A DNA stretch of 5,097 bases from Haloferacaceae archaeon PL-Br10_E2g29. GTDB taxonomy: Archaea > Halobacteriota > Halobacteria > Halobacteriales > Haloferacaceae. The notes below the pieces were generated by a model. That model had not been told where the DNA came from, ran no database searches, and saw nothing but the letters and a program-made list of their open reading frames with translations. Shown piece after piece: positions 1 through 4,902 of this stretch (position 1 is the stretch's first letter; each line of letters begins with the position of its first letter). Both the position numbers and the translations under genes were made by a program. The DNA is taken from assembly GCA_001563965.1 (NCBI GenBank), contig LKMS01000129.1, forward strand, positions 1-5,097. Reading direction: 5' to 3'.

Positions 1-550
1 CCTTGTCGCGGGCGATCTCTTCGACCGTCTCGCCGAGCAGATCGGTGTGTTCGAGGCTCACCGAGGTGACGGCAGCCGCCGTCGGTGACACCACGCTCGT
101 TGCATCGAGTCGGCCGCCGATGCCGACCTCGAGAATCGCCACGTCGACCGACTCGCGCTCGAAATACCAGAGCGCAAGCGCGGTGTACACCTCGAAAAAC
201 GTCGGCGGGTTGCCGTCGGCGGACTGCTCGATAATGAACGGCCAGAGCCGGGTGACAAAATCAACGACCGCCTTTTTGGGAATTTTGCGCCCATCGACCG
301 TAATTCGCTCGCGGCGGTCGTTGAGATCCGGCGAGGTGTAACAGCCGACGGTGTGTCCCGCCTCCCGCAGGATGCGGTCGAGAATGCGCGCGGTCGAGCC
401 CTTGCCGTTTGAGCCGGCAATCTGCACGGTCACGAGTTCGGTGTGTTGGTCGCCGAGTTCACCGAGCAGGGCGGCCGTCGAGTCGGTTCCCATGTTGGGG
501 CGGAGCCGTCTGAGGTTTTCGAGTCGGTTGTACGCCTCCGAATAGTCCAT
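1..550 (-). CDS. folC: Folylpolyglutamate synthase / dihydrofolate synthase (FolC), N-terminal part, cut by the left edge
   Basis: This Mur-ligase-type enzyme adds glutamate to (dihydro)folate using ATP in the cytoplasm. 183 residues are visible from an ATG at 550. The P-loop AGSNGKGST lies at residues 45-53. It is followed by a YTSPDL...RERI segment (71-83), the PPTFFEVYTALAL segment (115-127), the family signature LEVGIGGRLDAT (140-151), and SLEHTDLLGETVEEIARDK (165-183), which carries the conserved H and the LGxT..IAxxK motif. The order and spacing match FolC. In haloarchaea this domain is often fused to a dihydropteroate synthase (FolP) domain; that part would lie beyond the left edge and cannot be seen. 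The start is supported by a TATA-like ATTTATG about 27 bases upstream, which implies a leaderless mRNA. The gene is divergent from the Usp block. FolC assignment is firm; fusion is a guess. Confidence 0.95.
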   Translation of the reverse strand, partial: MDYSEAYNRLENLRRLRPNMGTDSTAALLGELGDQHTELVTVQIAGSNGKGSTARILDRILREAGHTVGCYTSPDLNDRRERITVDGRKIPKKAVVDFVTRLWPFIIEQSADGNPPTFFEVYTALALWYFERESVDVAILEVGIGGRLDATSVVSPTAAAVTSVSLEHTDLLGETVEEIARDK

Positions 551-571
551 AACTCGGTGTGCAGTCGACTA

Positions 572-581
572 GGCATAAATT
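572..581 (-). promoter_or_regulatory. TATA-like box for folC
   Basis: On the minus strand the AATTTATGCC stretch is the only AT-rich element just ahead of the folC ATG. Its centre is about 27 bases from the A of the start codon, the spacing expected for an archaeal TATA box feeding a leaderless transcript. No Shine-Dalgarno sequence is seen. Promoter activity is inferred from position and composition. Confidence 0.5.
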
Positions 582-714
582 TCCCGTCCACGACTCTTCC
601 ACAACGCATTTTTTCGTTGTCATGATTGGGGCTTGCAGTATGCGCGAACCGTGATTTTTCGCTTTCGGCGACGGTAGTGACACGTGTACAGACACCGTGG
701 TACATGGTAACGCA

Positions 715-730
715 ACTATTATGTGAATTA
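715..730 (+). promoter_or_regulatory. Possible TATA region for usp1
   Basis: The AT-rich stretch ACTATTATGTGAATTA lies 28-43 bases ahead of the Usp1 ATG. A TATTATG box here would place transcription start near 745, leaving a leader of roughly 13 bases. The match to the archaeal consensus is weak. The 207-base divergent intergenic region (551-757) otherwise holds a six-T run at 609-614 and a GTGTAC element at 684-689, with no convincing gene. Confidence 0.35.
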
Positions 731-757
731 CTCGTGATGTGGGTGCTGGGTGCCAAT

Positions 758-1183
758 ATGTACGACACCATTCTCATCGCGACTGACGGCAGTGACGCCT
801 CGGAAGCCGCCGTCCAGTACGGGATCGACATGGCCGAGACGACCGGGGCAAGCGTCCACGCACTGTACGTCGTTGAGACGAAAGCAACGTACATTCTCAC
901 CGTGGGGCTATCGGACGAACAGTTCGAAGAGTACGAAGCGTACGGAACGGACGTTGTCACTGCGGTCGCCGACCGCGCGGCCGACCGTGGCCTGACGGCG
1001 GCGGGTGCGGTCAAGTCGGGCCGACCCGATGAAAAAATCGTCGAGTACGCTGATAAACACGACATCGATCTGATCGTCATCGCGAAACAGGGTCACGGGG
1101 CAATAGAACAGCATCTCGGTGGCACAACAGAGAGCGTCATGTGGCTGTCGGAGACGCCAGTCACCGTCGTAACGGGCAACTGA
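758..1183 (+). CDS. Universal stress protein (UspA-type single domain), Usp1
   Basis: Soluble 141-aa single Usp domain (Rossmann-like alpha/beta fold), the usual length for the family. The N-terminus MYDTILIATDGS is the family's first strand with the conserved D10-G11-S12 segment. A second core strand, HALYVVE, lies at 34-40. The C-terminal nucleotide-loop region is KQGHGAIEQHLGGT (110-123), and PVTVV (134-138) forms the last strand. The canonical ATP loop is G-x2-G-x9-G-S/T; here the first glycine is alanine (A109) and G112, G121, G122 and T123 follow, so ATP binding is plausible but not certain. The same frame continues upstream (further ATGs at 704 and 737, a TTG at 626), but those residues are not Usp-like, so the ATG at 758 is preferred. 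A 58-aa membrane protein gene begins 7 bases after the stop, probably in one transcript. Usp1 is about 53% identical to Usp2 downstream (hand alignment). Its ligand and target are unknown. Confidence 0.93.
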   Translation: MYDTILIATDGSDASEAAVQYGIDMAETTGASVHALYVVETKATYILTVGLSDEQFEEYEAYGTDVVTAVADRAADRGLTAAGAVKSGRPDEKIVEYADKHDIDLIVIAKQGHGAIEQHLGGTTESVMWLSETPVTVVTGN

Positions 1184-1190
1184 CGACACG

Positions 1191-1367
1191 ATGGAGTGGA
1201 CGTTTCGAACTGTCGTTCGGATATTCATGTTTGTCGTTGGGAGTTACTTTCTGGTCAGCGGACTGGTCACTGGCGACGTCCTCGAGGTCGCACTTGGGAT
1301 CGCCGGCGTTGTGCTCGGTGCGGCTGGACTGGCAGGTGCGTTCGGTTCAAACGGGGATGAGCAGTGA
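1191..1367 (+). CDS. Small two-helix membrane protein (58 aa), unknown function
   Basis: I do not recognise a named family. The 58-aa frame starts MEWTFRTVVR and ends FGSNGDEQ. Residues about 9-28 (FMFVVGSYFLVSGLVTG core) and 32-51 (a Gly/Ala/Val/Leu-rich run containing VALGIAGVVLGAAG) are strongly hydrophobic and look like a two-helix hairpin with a short GD turn at 28-29. The basic N-terminus (R6, R10) and acidic C-terminus (D56, E57) suggest both ends are cytoplasmic. The ATG lies 7 bases after the Usp1 stop with no separate TATA box, so it is probably cotranscribed with usp1. No Shine-Dalgarno site is visible, which is common in haloarchaea. Tight linkage to a Usp gene suggests a membrane partner or anchor for it, but this is inference. 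The alternative is a chance frame, which the clean hydrophobic pattern and the spacing argue against. Confidence 0.72.
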   Translation: MEWTFRTVVRIFMFVVGSYFLVSGLVTGDVLEVALGIAGVVLGAAGLAGAFGSNGDEQ

Positions 1368-1449
1368 CGCCCGCCGAACCCCTGCGCCGAGTTACTCGGC
1401 CGATTCCGGTGCGAAAACCGAAAGACGGCTGGCCGACCTCCCGTGATGA

Positions 1450-1462
1450 CGACATGTATAAC
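1450..1462 (+). promoter_or_regulatory. TATA-like box for the 51-aa membrane protein gene
   Basis: The ACATGTATAA element is centred about 30 bases ahead of the ATG at 1487 in an otherwise GC-rich 119-base intergenic gap. This would give a leaderless or nearly leaderless transcript, so this gene may have its own promoter besides read-through from usp1. The short hairpin ACTG-tcgg-CAGT follows at 1461-1472 and could be an operator overlapping the promoter, but four base pairs is weak evidence. Confidence 0.45.
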
Positions 1463-1486
1463 TGTCGGCAGTAACTCTGTGTCGGT

Positions 1487-1642
1487 ATGGCACCGTACAT
1501 TGCACACATTGCGACCGGCTTTGCGGTTTTGTTTGCGGTAGGAAGTCTCTGGTTTGTGCTCGCTGGTAACTACTTTGTGGCCGGAACACTGCTCACGTTC
1601 GTCGCGTTCTCGATTTATTTCAGAGAAACAAGCACCGCCTAA
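1487..1642 (+). CDS. Small membrane protein (51 aa), unknown function
   Basis: The 51-aa frame starts MAPYIAHIATG and ends YFRETSTA. Residues about 5-27 (GFAVLFAVGSLWFVLAG core) and 30-45 (FVAGTLLTFVAFSIYF) are hydrophobic and separated by a short GN turn, predicting two close membrane helices and a short polar tail. I cannot attach a family name. It shows a faint likeness to the preceding 58-aa protein (a VGS-x-F/W motif entering the first turn), too weak to claim homology. It has its own TATA-like box at -30. It sits between the two Usp genes on the same strand, 108 bases before the Usp2 ATG. A role in envelope stress or transporter modulation fits the context but is not shown by the sequence. 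Confidence 0.7.
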   Translation: MAPYIAHIATGFAVLFAVGSLWFVLAGNYFVAGTLLTFVAFSIYFRETSTA

Positions 1643-1645
1643 CCA

Positions 1646-1662
1646 CTTGGAGAGTCCCCAAG
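1646..1662 (+). terminator. Weak hairpin after the 51-aa membrane gene
   Basis: CTTGG and CCAAG form a perfect 5-bp inverted repeat around a 7-base loop, starting 4 bases after the stop codon. There is no T-run behind it, so an intrinsic terminator is doubtful. It could be a processing or 3' stability element, or chance. Confidence 0.2.
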
Positions 1663-1705
1663 ACGAGTGTCTAAGTTCGTTGAGGACGTGAAACGTACAC
1701 GGCCT

Positions 1706-1722
1706 ACCAAACATATAAATAT
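1706..1722 (+). promoter_or_regulatory. BRE/TATA promoter of usp2
   Basis: ACCAAACATATAAATAT combines a BRE-like ACCAAA with a clear CATATAAATA box. The box centre is about 34 bases ahead of the Usp2 ATG, so transcription would start near 1741-1745 and leave a leader of roughly 6-10 bases. An ATG at 1741 is out of frame with Usp2 and is not its start. A GTACAC element at 1695-1700, just upstream of the BRE, is the reverse complement of the GTGTAC at 684-689 upstream of usp1. This is the best-looking plus-strand promoter in the window. Confidence 0.7.
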
Positions 1723-1750
1723 CGTCTTTCAGATACTCGCATGAGGGCTC

Positions 1751-2176
1751 ATGTTGGACTCCATTCTGATCGCAACCGACGGAAGCGAACAGGCGTCGAC
1801 GGCGGTTGAACACGGACTTGATCTCGCCGAGACGCTCGGCGCTAAAGTACACGTGATTTACGTCGTCGAGACGGCCGCATCCTACATCCTCACGGTCGGC
1901 GTGAGCGACGAGGAAATGAAAAAATACCGCGAGTACGGCGAGACGGTCGTCACCGATGTTGTTGACCGGGCAGACGAGCGTGGGCTTGACGGTGTGGGCG
2001 TGGTGAAATCCGGAAAGATCGCCCCGGAAATCGCCGAGTATGCCGAGGAAGAAAATCTCGATGCGATCATTCTCGGCAAGAGTGGAAGCGGCGCAATCGA
2101 TAAATATCTTGGTTCGACCGCAAAGAAGGTCGTTCGTCTGTCGTCGGCCCCTGTGACGATTGTTCGTTCGCCATAA
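1751..2176 (+). CDS. Universal stress protein (UspA-type single domain), Usp2
   Basis: Soluble 141-aa single Usp domain that aligns to Usp1 end to end without a gap. The N-terminus MLDSILIATDGS is the canonical first strand. VHVIYVVET (33-41) forms a core strand, and APVTIV (133-138) is the last strand. The nucleotide loop is G109-K-S-G112 ... L120-G121-S122-T123, which is G-x2-G-x8-G-S, one residue shorter than the usual x9 spacing. ATP or another nucleotide is therefore a likely but untested ligand. The block YILTVG-x-SDE (45-54) is identical in both paralogues apart from the variable residue 51. A strong TATA box stands in front of the gene. Downstream is a T-run terminator candidate, then the BCCT transporter gene on the opposite strand, tail to tail. 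Usp proteins typically act as cytosolic dimers; a regulatory role for the neighbouring transporter is inference. Confidence 0.95.
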   Translation: MLDSILIATDGSEQASTAVEHGLDLAETLGAKVHVIYVVETAASYILTVGVSDEEMKKYREYGETVVTDVVDRADERGLDGVGVVKSGKIAPEIAEYAEEENLDAIILGKSGSGAIDKYLGSTAKKVVRLSSAPVTIVRSP

Positions 2177-2210
2177 CCGCCACACCCCATCATACCGAAC
2201 ACAAACGCTC

Positions 2211-2218
2211 ATTTTTTC
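2211..2218 (+). terminator. T-rich termination signal for usp2
   Basis: A six-T run (2212-2217) stands 35 bases after the Usp2 stop. Archaeal RNA polymerase terminates at U-rich tracts without needing a hairpin, and no hairpin is evident here. Confidence 0.5.
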
Positions 2219-2372
2219 GCGGTCTGATTACTCCGAATGACAAGAGTGGTGCGTCGCAAGGCCAGTAGAATACAGTTGAGGCCCTTTGTACGGCTTTCAC
2301 GACCTCTTTGCAGACCGCAGTCCAGCAAGGTATCACACCGAGCACAAATGTTGGGACAGCACGGACGGACTC
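2219..2372. other. Intergenic stretch between convergent genes, no supported gene
   Basis: The 244 bases between the Usp2 and BCCT stops carry terminator candidates at both ends. The middle holds open frames on both strands: a 52-aa Arg-rich plus frame starting at ATG 2237, and a minus frame spanning about 2190-2399. Both lack haloarchaeal amino-acid composition, promoters and recognisable motifs. No terminal inverted repeats or target duplications were seen. It may be plain 3' UTR or a decayed insertion fragment. Confidence 0.4.
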
Positions 2373-2392
2373 ACAAAAATCAAAAATAAAAC
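2373..2392 (-). terminator. T-rich termination signal for the BCCT gene
   Basis: On the minus strand this reads GTTTTATTTTTGATTTTTGT, three closely spaced T-runs beginning about 28 bases after the transporter stop codon. Multiple U-tracts are typical of archaeal termination. No stable stem precedes them. Confidence 0.6.
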
Positions 2393-2420
2393 GTCTCACA
2401 GAGAACGGTGCCGAGTGTGG

Positions 2421-4223
2421 TTAGTCGTCGCTGCTTACGACTCTCCTGTCCCCTCCTCCTTTTGTTGTGATTTCAGTCACCATGTTGTTACCCTGCCGGC
2501 GAACAACCACATCGTCATCCTCGTCCATTTCTGCAATCAGTTCGGCAAACTCATCGGAGTTGAGAATGCGGTACTCCTTTTGCAGCCCTTTCAGGACGGC
2601 GTACATCATGAACAGCAAGATGAACAGGAAGGGAAGCCCGCTGGTGATTGCAGCCGCTTGCAACGCATCAACAGCGGCTTCACCGCCGGCCAGCAGCAAC
2701 GCCGAGGCAACGAGCCCTTCGGTTGCCGCCCAGAACACACGACCGGTTGGGGGCGTCTCGTGTTTGCCACCCGTACTCAGGTGCTCCAAGACGAGCGAAC
2801 CGGAGTCCGAGGAAGTGACAAAGAACGTCGTCACGAGCACGATGGCGAGCAACGCGAGGATCGTGGTTCCCGGCATCAAATTAAACATCGCGAACATCGC
2901 CGTTTCTTCGCCGACCTCGAACACTTCGCCACTAATCGCACCCGCCGTCGCCTCGTTCATCTCGAAGTTGATCGCCGTGCCGCCCATCGCGGCGAACCAC
3001 GCGAACGAGAAGAGGACGGGGATCAGTAGCACTCCACCGACGAACTCGCGGATCGTCCGCCCCTTCGAGATGCGTGCGATGAACATCCCAACGAACGGCG
3101 ACCACGAGATCCACCACGCCCAGTAGAAGATGGTCCAGTCGACGAGGAACGCGCCCTCGCCGTCACCGCCGGGACCGTACCAGTCGGAGCCCTCGAAGTA
3201 GTGTCCGTCAAAGGAGTTCCCGAAGAACGACAGCTCAAAGAAGTTGCCGAGGTACGCACCGACTCCCTGTGGAAGCGCACCGAGGATGAACAGCGTCGGG
3301 CCGAGGATGAACACCGCTGCCAGTAGTGTCATCATGAAAAAGAGGTTCAGGTTGCTGAGCCGGCGGATTCCCTTATCAAGTCCGAGGAACACCGAGATCA
3401 TCGCCAGCCCGGTGACGACCCCAATAATGGCTATTGCTACCCAGACCGAGTCAGGAACCGCGGGGAACGCACCGACCTCGCTGCCGACGAACGTCAGCCC
3501 CGCGTTGATCTGTAACGCACCCAACCCCAATGAGGTGACCAGTCCGAACAACGTCGCGAAAATGGTGAAGATATCGATGACGTGTCCGGGCCACCCGTAG
3601 ATTCGGTCACCGAGGACAGGGTAAAAGACCGACCGGAAGGTCAGCGGAAGCCCGCGATTAAACGAGAAGAACGCCAACCCGAGTGCGACCAGCGCATAGA
3701 TGGCCCACGGGTGAAAGCCCCAGTGGAACAGCGACACGGCGAGTGCCGTTTCGCCGGCCGCATCGGTTCCCGCCTCCGCACCGAGGTGTGGATCGAAAAA
3801 GTGCCAGACCGGTTCGGCGACCCCGAAGAACATGAGTCCAATACCCATGCCGGCGCTAAACAGCATCGCGATCCATGAAAGATCGCTGAACTCTTTTTCA
3901 CCGTCGACGCCGCCGAGCCGTATCATCCCGTACTTGCTGATCGCCAGATACAGCATGAAGACGATGAACAGGTTCGCTGAAAGAATAAACAGCCAGCCAA
4001 AGCTGTCGGAAATCCCCTCTCGAGCGTCCCCATACAGCGTTCCCGCTTGATCGGGGAACGCCAGCGAGAGCGCGATGAACGCCAGAATCAACCCGGCAGC
4101 GGTTACGAACACCGGTGTGTTGATATCGAAGCCGAAGCCTTGCCAGTTGTTCTCTCCTGCTTTTCTGCCTGTATCCGCGTGGAACAGTTCGCCTTGTATG
4201 CCTCTTTTTCCTTTGTCGGCCAT
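2421..4223 (-). CDS. BCCT-family transporter (probable Na+-coupled glycine betaine/osmolyte importer)
   Basis: Complete 600-aa betaine/choline/carnitine transporter of the inner membrane, importing a quaternary-ammonium compatible solute, likely by Na+ symport. Features in order: hydrophilic N-terminus (1-36); about 12 hydrophobic segments from 37 to 545; the Gly stretch GMGIG (125-129) as in BetP; W168, W173 and Y176, with the same spacing as BetP W189/W194/Y197; the exact BCCT signature DWTIFYWAWW (362-371) with F366, W370, W371 and W374 matching the BetP box F369/W373/W374/W377; FIARISKGRT (381-390); and TSSDSG (470-475), in the region that supplies Na2-site Thr/Ser in BetP. The cytoplasmic tail (546-600) has an acidic DEDDD run (567-571). 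ATG 4223 is chosen because the frame upstream has only a TTG (4367) and a basic, non-haloarchaeal stretch. The substrate could also be choline, carnitine or another betaine. The gene is convergent with usp2. Confidence 0.95.
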   Translation of the reverse strand: MADKGKRGIQGELFHADTGRKAGENNWQGFGFDINTPVFVTAAGLILAFIALSLAFPDQAGTLYGDAREGISDSFGWLFILSANLFIVFMLYLAISKYGMIRLGGVDGEKEFSDLSWIAMLFSAGMGIGLMFFGVAEPVWHFFDPHLGAEAGTDAAGETALAVSLFHWGFHPWAIYALVALGLAFFSFNRGLPLTFRSVFYPVLGDRIYGWPGHVIDIFTIFATLFGLVTSLGLGALQINAGLTFVGSEVGAFPAVPDSVWVAIAIIGVVTGLAMISVFLGLDKGIRRLSNLNLFFMMTLLAAVFILGPTLFILGALPQGVGAYLGNFFELSFFGNSFDGHYFEGSDWYGPGGDGEGAFLVDWTIFYWAWWISWSPFVGMFIARISKGRTIREFVGGVLLIPVLFSFAWFAAMGGTAINFEMNEATAGAISGEVFEVGEETAMFAMFNLMPGTTILALLAIVLVTTFFVTSSDSGSLVLEHLSTGGKHETPPTGRVFWAATEGLVASALLLAGGEAAVDALQAAAITSGLPFLFILLFMMYAVLKGLQKEYRILNSDEFAELIAEMDEDDDVVVRRQGNNMVTEITTKGGGDRRVVSSDD

Positions 4224-4401
4224 GGTTTTGATTGTGTGTTGTGTTTGTCTGTTGGAGCCGTCGACCGACTCCGCTGTCGACTCGATCGGTGCCTCACGGT
4301 GGCGTGTCCGATCGGCCCTGTTGGCAGCGTGCCAACGTGGTCTCAATCCACCTACCCTGTGAGCCAATCACGAGTGTCACGTGCTACCAACTTCACCTCA
4401 C
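4224..4401 (-). promoter_or_regulatory. Inferred long 5' leader of the BCCT gene
   Basis: No TATA-like element lies within 25-40 bases of the BCCT ATG, where the DNA reads CA-rich on the minus strand. The first strong promoter is about 200 bases upstream, which implies a leader near 178 bases. The leader contains a perfect inverted repeat TTGGCA-gcg-TGCCAA (4321-4335), two GTCGAC palindromes (4260-4265, 4276-4281) and two CGATCGG copies (4283-4289, 4309-4315), so it could fold or bind regulators. It does not match any riboswitch class I know. The 323-base gap 4224-4546 holds no supported gene. Confidence 0.45.
4321..4335. repeat. Perfect inverted repeat TTGGCA-N3-TGCCAA
   Basis: Two 6-bp arms are separated by GCG, about 66-80 bases downstream of the inferred BCCT transcription start and about 100 upstream of its ATG. 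It could be an operator for a dimeric regulator, where binding would block elongation, or a small RNA hairpin with a 3-base loop. The function is inferred only from symmetry and position. Confidence 0.5.
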
Positions 4402-4422
4402 GAAACGGATTACGAGCATCAG

Positions 4423-4438
4423 TATATATAACTTTTCC
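4423..4438 (-). promoter_or_regulatory. BRE/TATA promoter upstream of the BCCT gene
   Basis: On the minus strand GGAAAAG (BRE-like, purine-rich) directly precedes TTATATATA, the best archaeal promoter match in the window. Transcription would begin near 4401. The only downstream minus-strand gene is the BCCT transporter. A second AT-rich stretch follows immediately upstream (4439-4459), which may ease melting or provide an alternative TATA element. Confidence 0.65.
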
Positions 4439-4460
4439 ATATACATAATTATTTTTCAGT

Positions 4461-4470
4461 ACAAATTTGT
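4461..4470. promoter_or_regulatory. Perfect palindrome ACAAATTTGT, candidate operator
   Basis: This 10-bp perfect palindrome lies about 23 bases upstream of the BRE of the BCCT promoter, followed at once by a near-symmetric CGAAAATTCG (4471-4480). The position suits an activator or repressor site. The region is AT-rich, so chance symmetry is possible. Confidence 0.35.
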
Positions 4471-4546
4471 CGAAAATTCGCCAGACACGCCGCTACTCCG
4501 CAGCTATCACGTAGAAAAGAGCGTTGTTATTCTGGTCGTGATCGCA

Positions 4547-4846
4547 TCAGAATCGCACAAATAACGAACCCAGTCGTGACGGTGTCGCGATCATCGAGAC
4601 AAAAAATATGATAACCGCAAGAATAAATGAAACCGCGGCAACGCCGAGCAACAGGGGCGCAAGGCTGCCGAACACCGGAATCATCACCACCGTCATGGCG
4701 ATGACAACCACCAGCAGGAAGCTGAGTGCCACGCGAATACCCATCTGTCGTGGACTGAATCCACACCGTGGACACCGCGTCTCACCCGACGTTATCTCGC
4801 AGCCACAGCGTTTACACAGCGCGAGGCGGTCGAAGAACGGACCCAT
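4547..4846 (-). CDS. Small zinc-ribbon membrane protein (99 aa), unknown function
   Basis: The 99-aa protein begins MGPFFDRLALCKRCGCEI. Residues C11-x2-C14 and C25-x2-C28 form a compact four-cysteine zinc ribbon (CKRC ... CPRC). Two hydrophobic segments follow, at about 37-58 and 62-87, and then a short basic tail ending FVRF. The likely topology is a cytoplasmic N-terminal ribbon anchored by a helical hairpin. Such zinc-ribbon plus two-helix proteins are common and mostly uncharacterised in haloarchaea. ATG 4846 is chosen over the upstream in-frame codons (frame open to 4945) because the ribbon starts right after it and a TTTTTGTGTA element lies about 28 bases upstream. The gene is on the same strand as the ACT-domain gene (126-base gap) and the BCCT gene (323-base gap). 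An alternative is an accessory subunit of a membrane complex; nothing in the sequence decides. Confidence 0.8.
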   Translation of the reverse strand: MGPFFDRLALCKRCGCEITSGETRCPRCGFSPRQMGIRVALSFLLVVVIAMTVVMIPVFGSLAPLLLGVAAVSFILAVIIFFVSMIATPSRLGSLFVRF

Positions 4847-4865
4847 ACCAGCGGTCGTCGGCCAG

Positions 4866-4900
4866 TACACAAAAATCCACGTCCTGACACTCGATAGATA
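4866..4900 (-). promoter_or_regulatory. Possible promoter of the zinc-ribbon gene
   Basis: Two candidate boxes are present on the minus strand: TTTTTGTGTA (about 4866-4875), spaced for a leaderless start at ATG 4846, and TTATCTAT (about 4893-4900), which would leave a leader of roughly 25 bases. Neither is a strong TATA match. The 126-base gap to the upstream stop leaves room for a promoter. Confidence 0.35.
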
Positions 4901-4902
4901 AC

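Noticed and set aside
626..757. N-terminal extension of Usp1 by up to 44 residues
   Set aside because: It starts at TTG, covers the presumed promoter, and Usp domains begin at the MYDTILIATDGS strand. Usp1 from 758 has exactly the length of Usp2.
1244..2212. 322-aa frame on the minus strand
   Set aside because: It is antisense to Usp2 and both small membrane genes, with no domain likeness; long antisense frames are common in GC-rich DNA.
2237..2395. 52-aa Arg-rich plus-strand frame
   Set aside because: Basic composition unlike a haloarchaeal protein, no promoter, and it ends within the opposite gene's terminator.
2190..2399. 69-aa minus-strand frame as a gene
   Set aside because: It starts inside the T-rich terminator of the BCCT gene, reads into the usp2 terminator region, and has no haloarchaeal composition or recognisable domain.
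2286..3126. Plus-strand frames of 247 and 219 aa opposite the BCCT gene
   Set aside because: Low-complexity shadow translations of the transporter's reverse strand; the minus-strand BCCT frame has clear family motifs.
4224..4367. N-terminal extension of the BCCT protein by 48 residues
   Set aside because: It would need a TTG start, is rich in Arg and His instead of acidic residues, has no counterpart in BCCT proteins, and precedes an ATG that begins a normal N-terminus.
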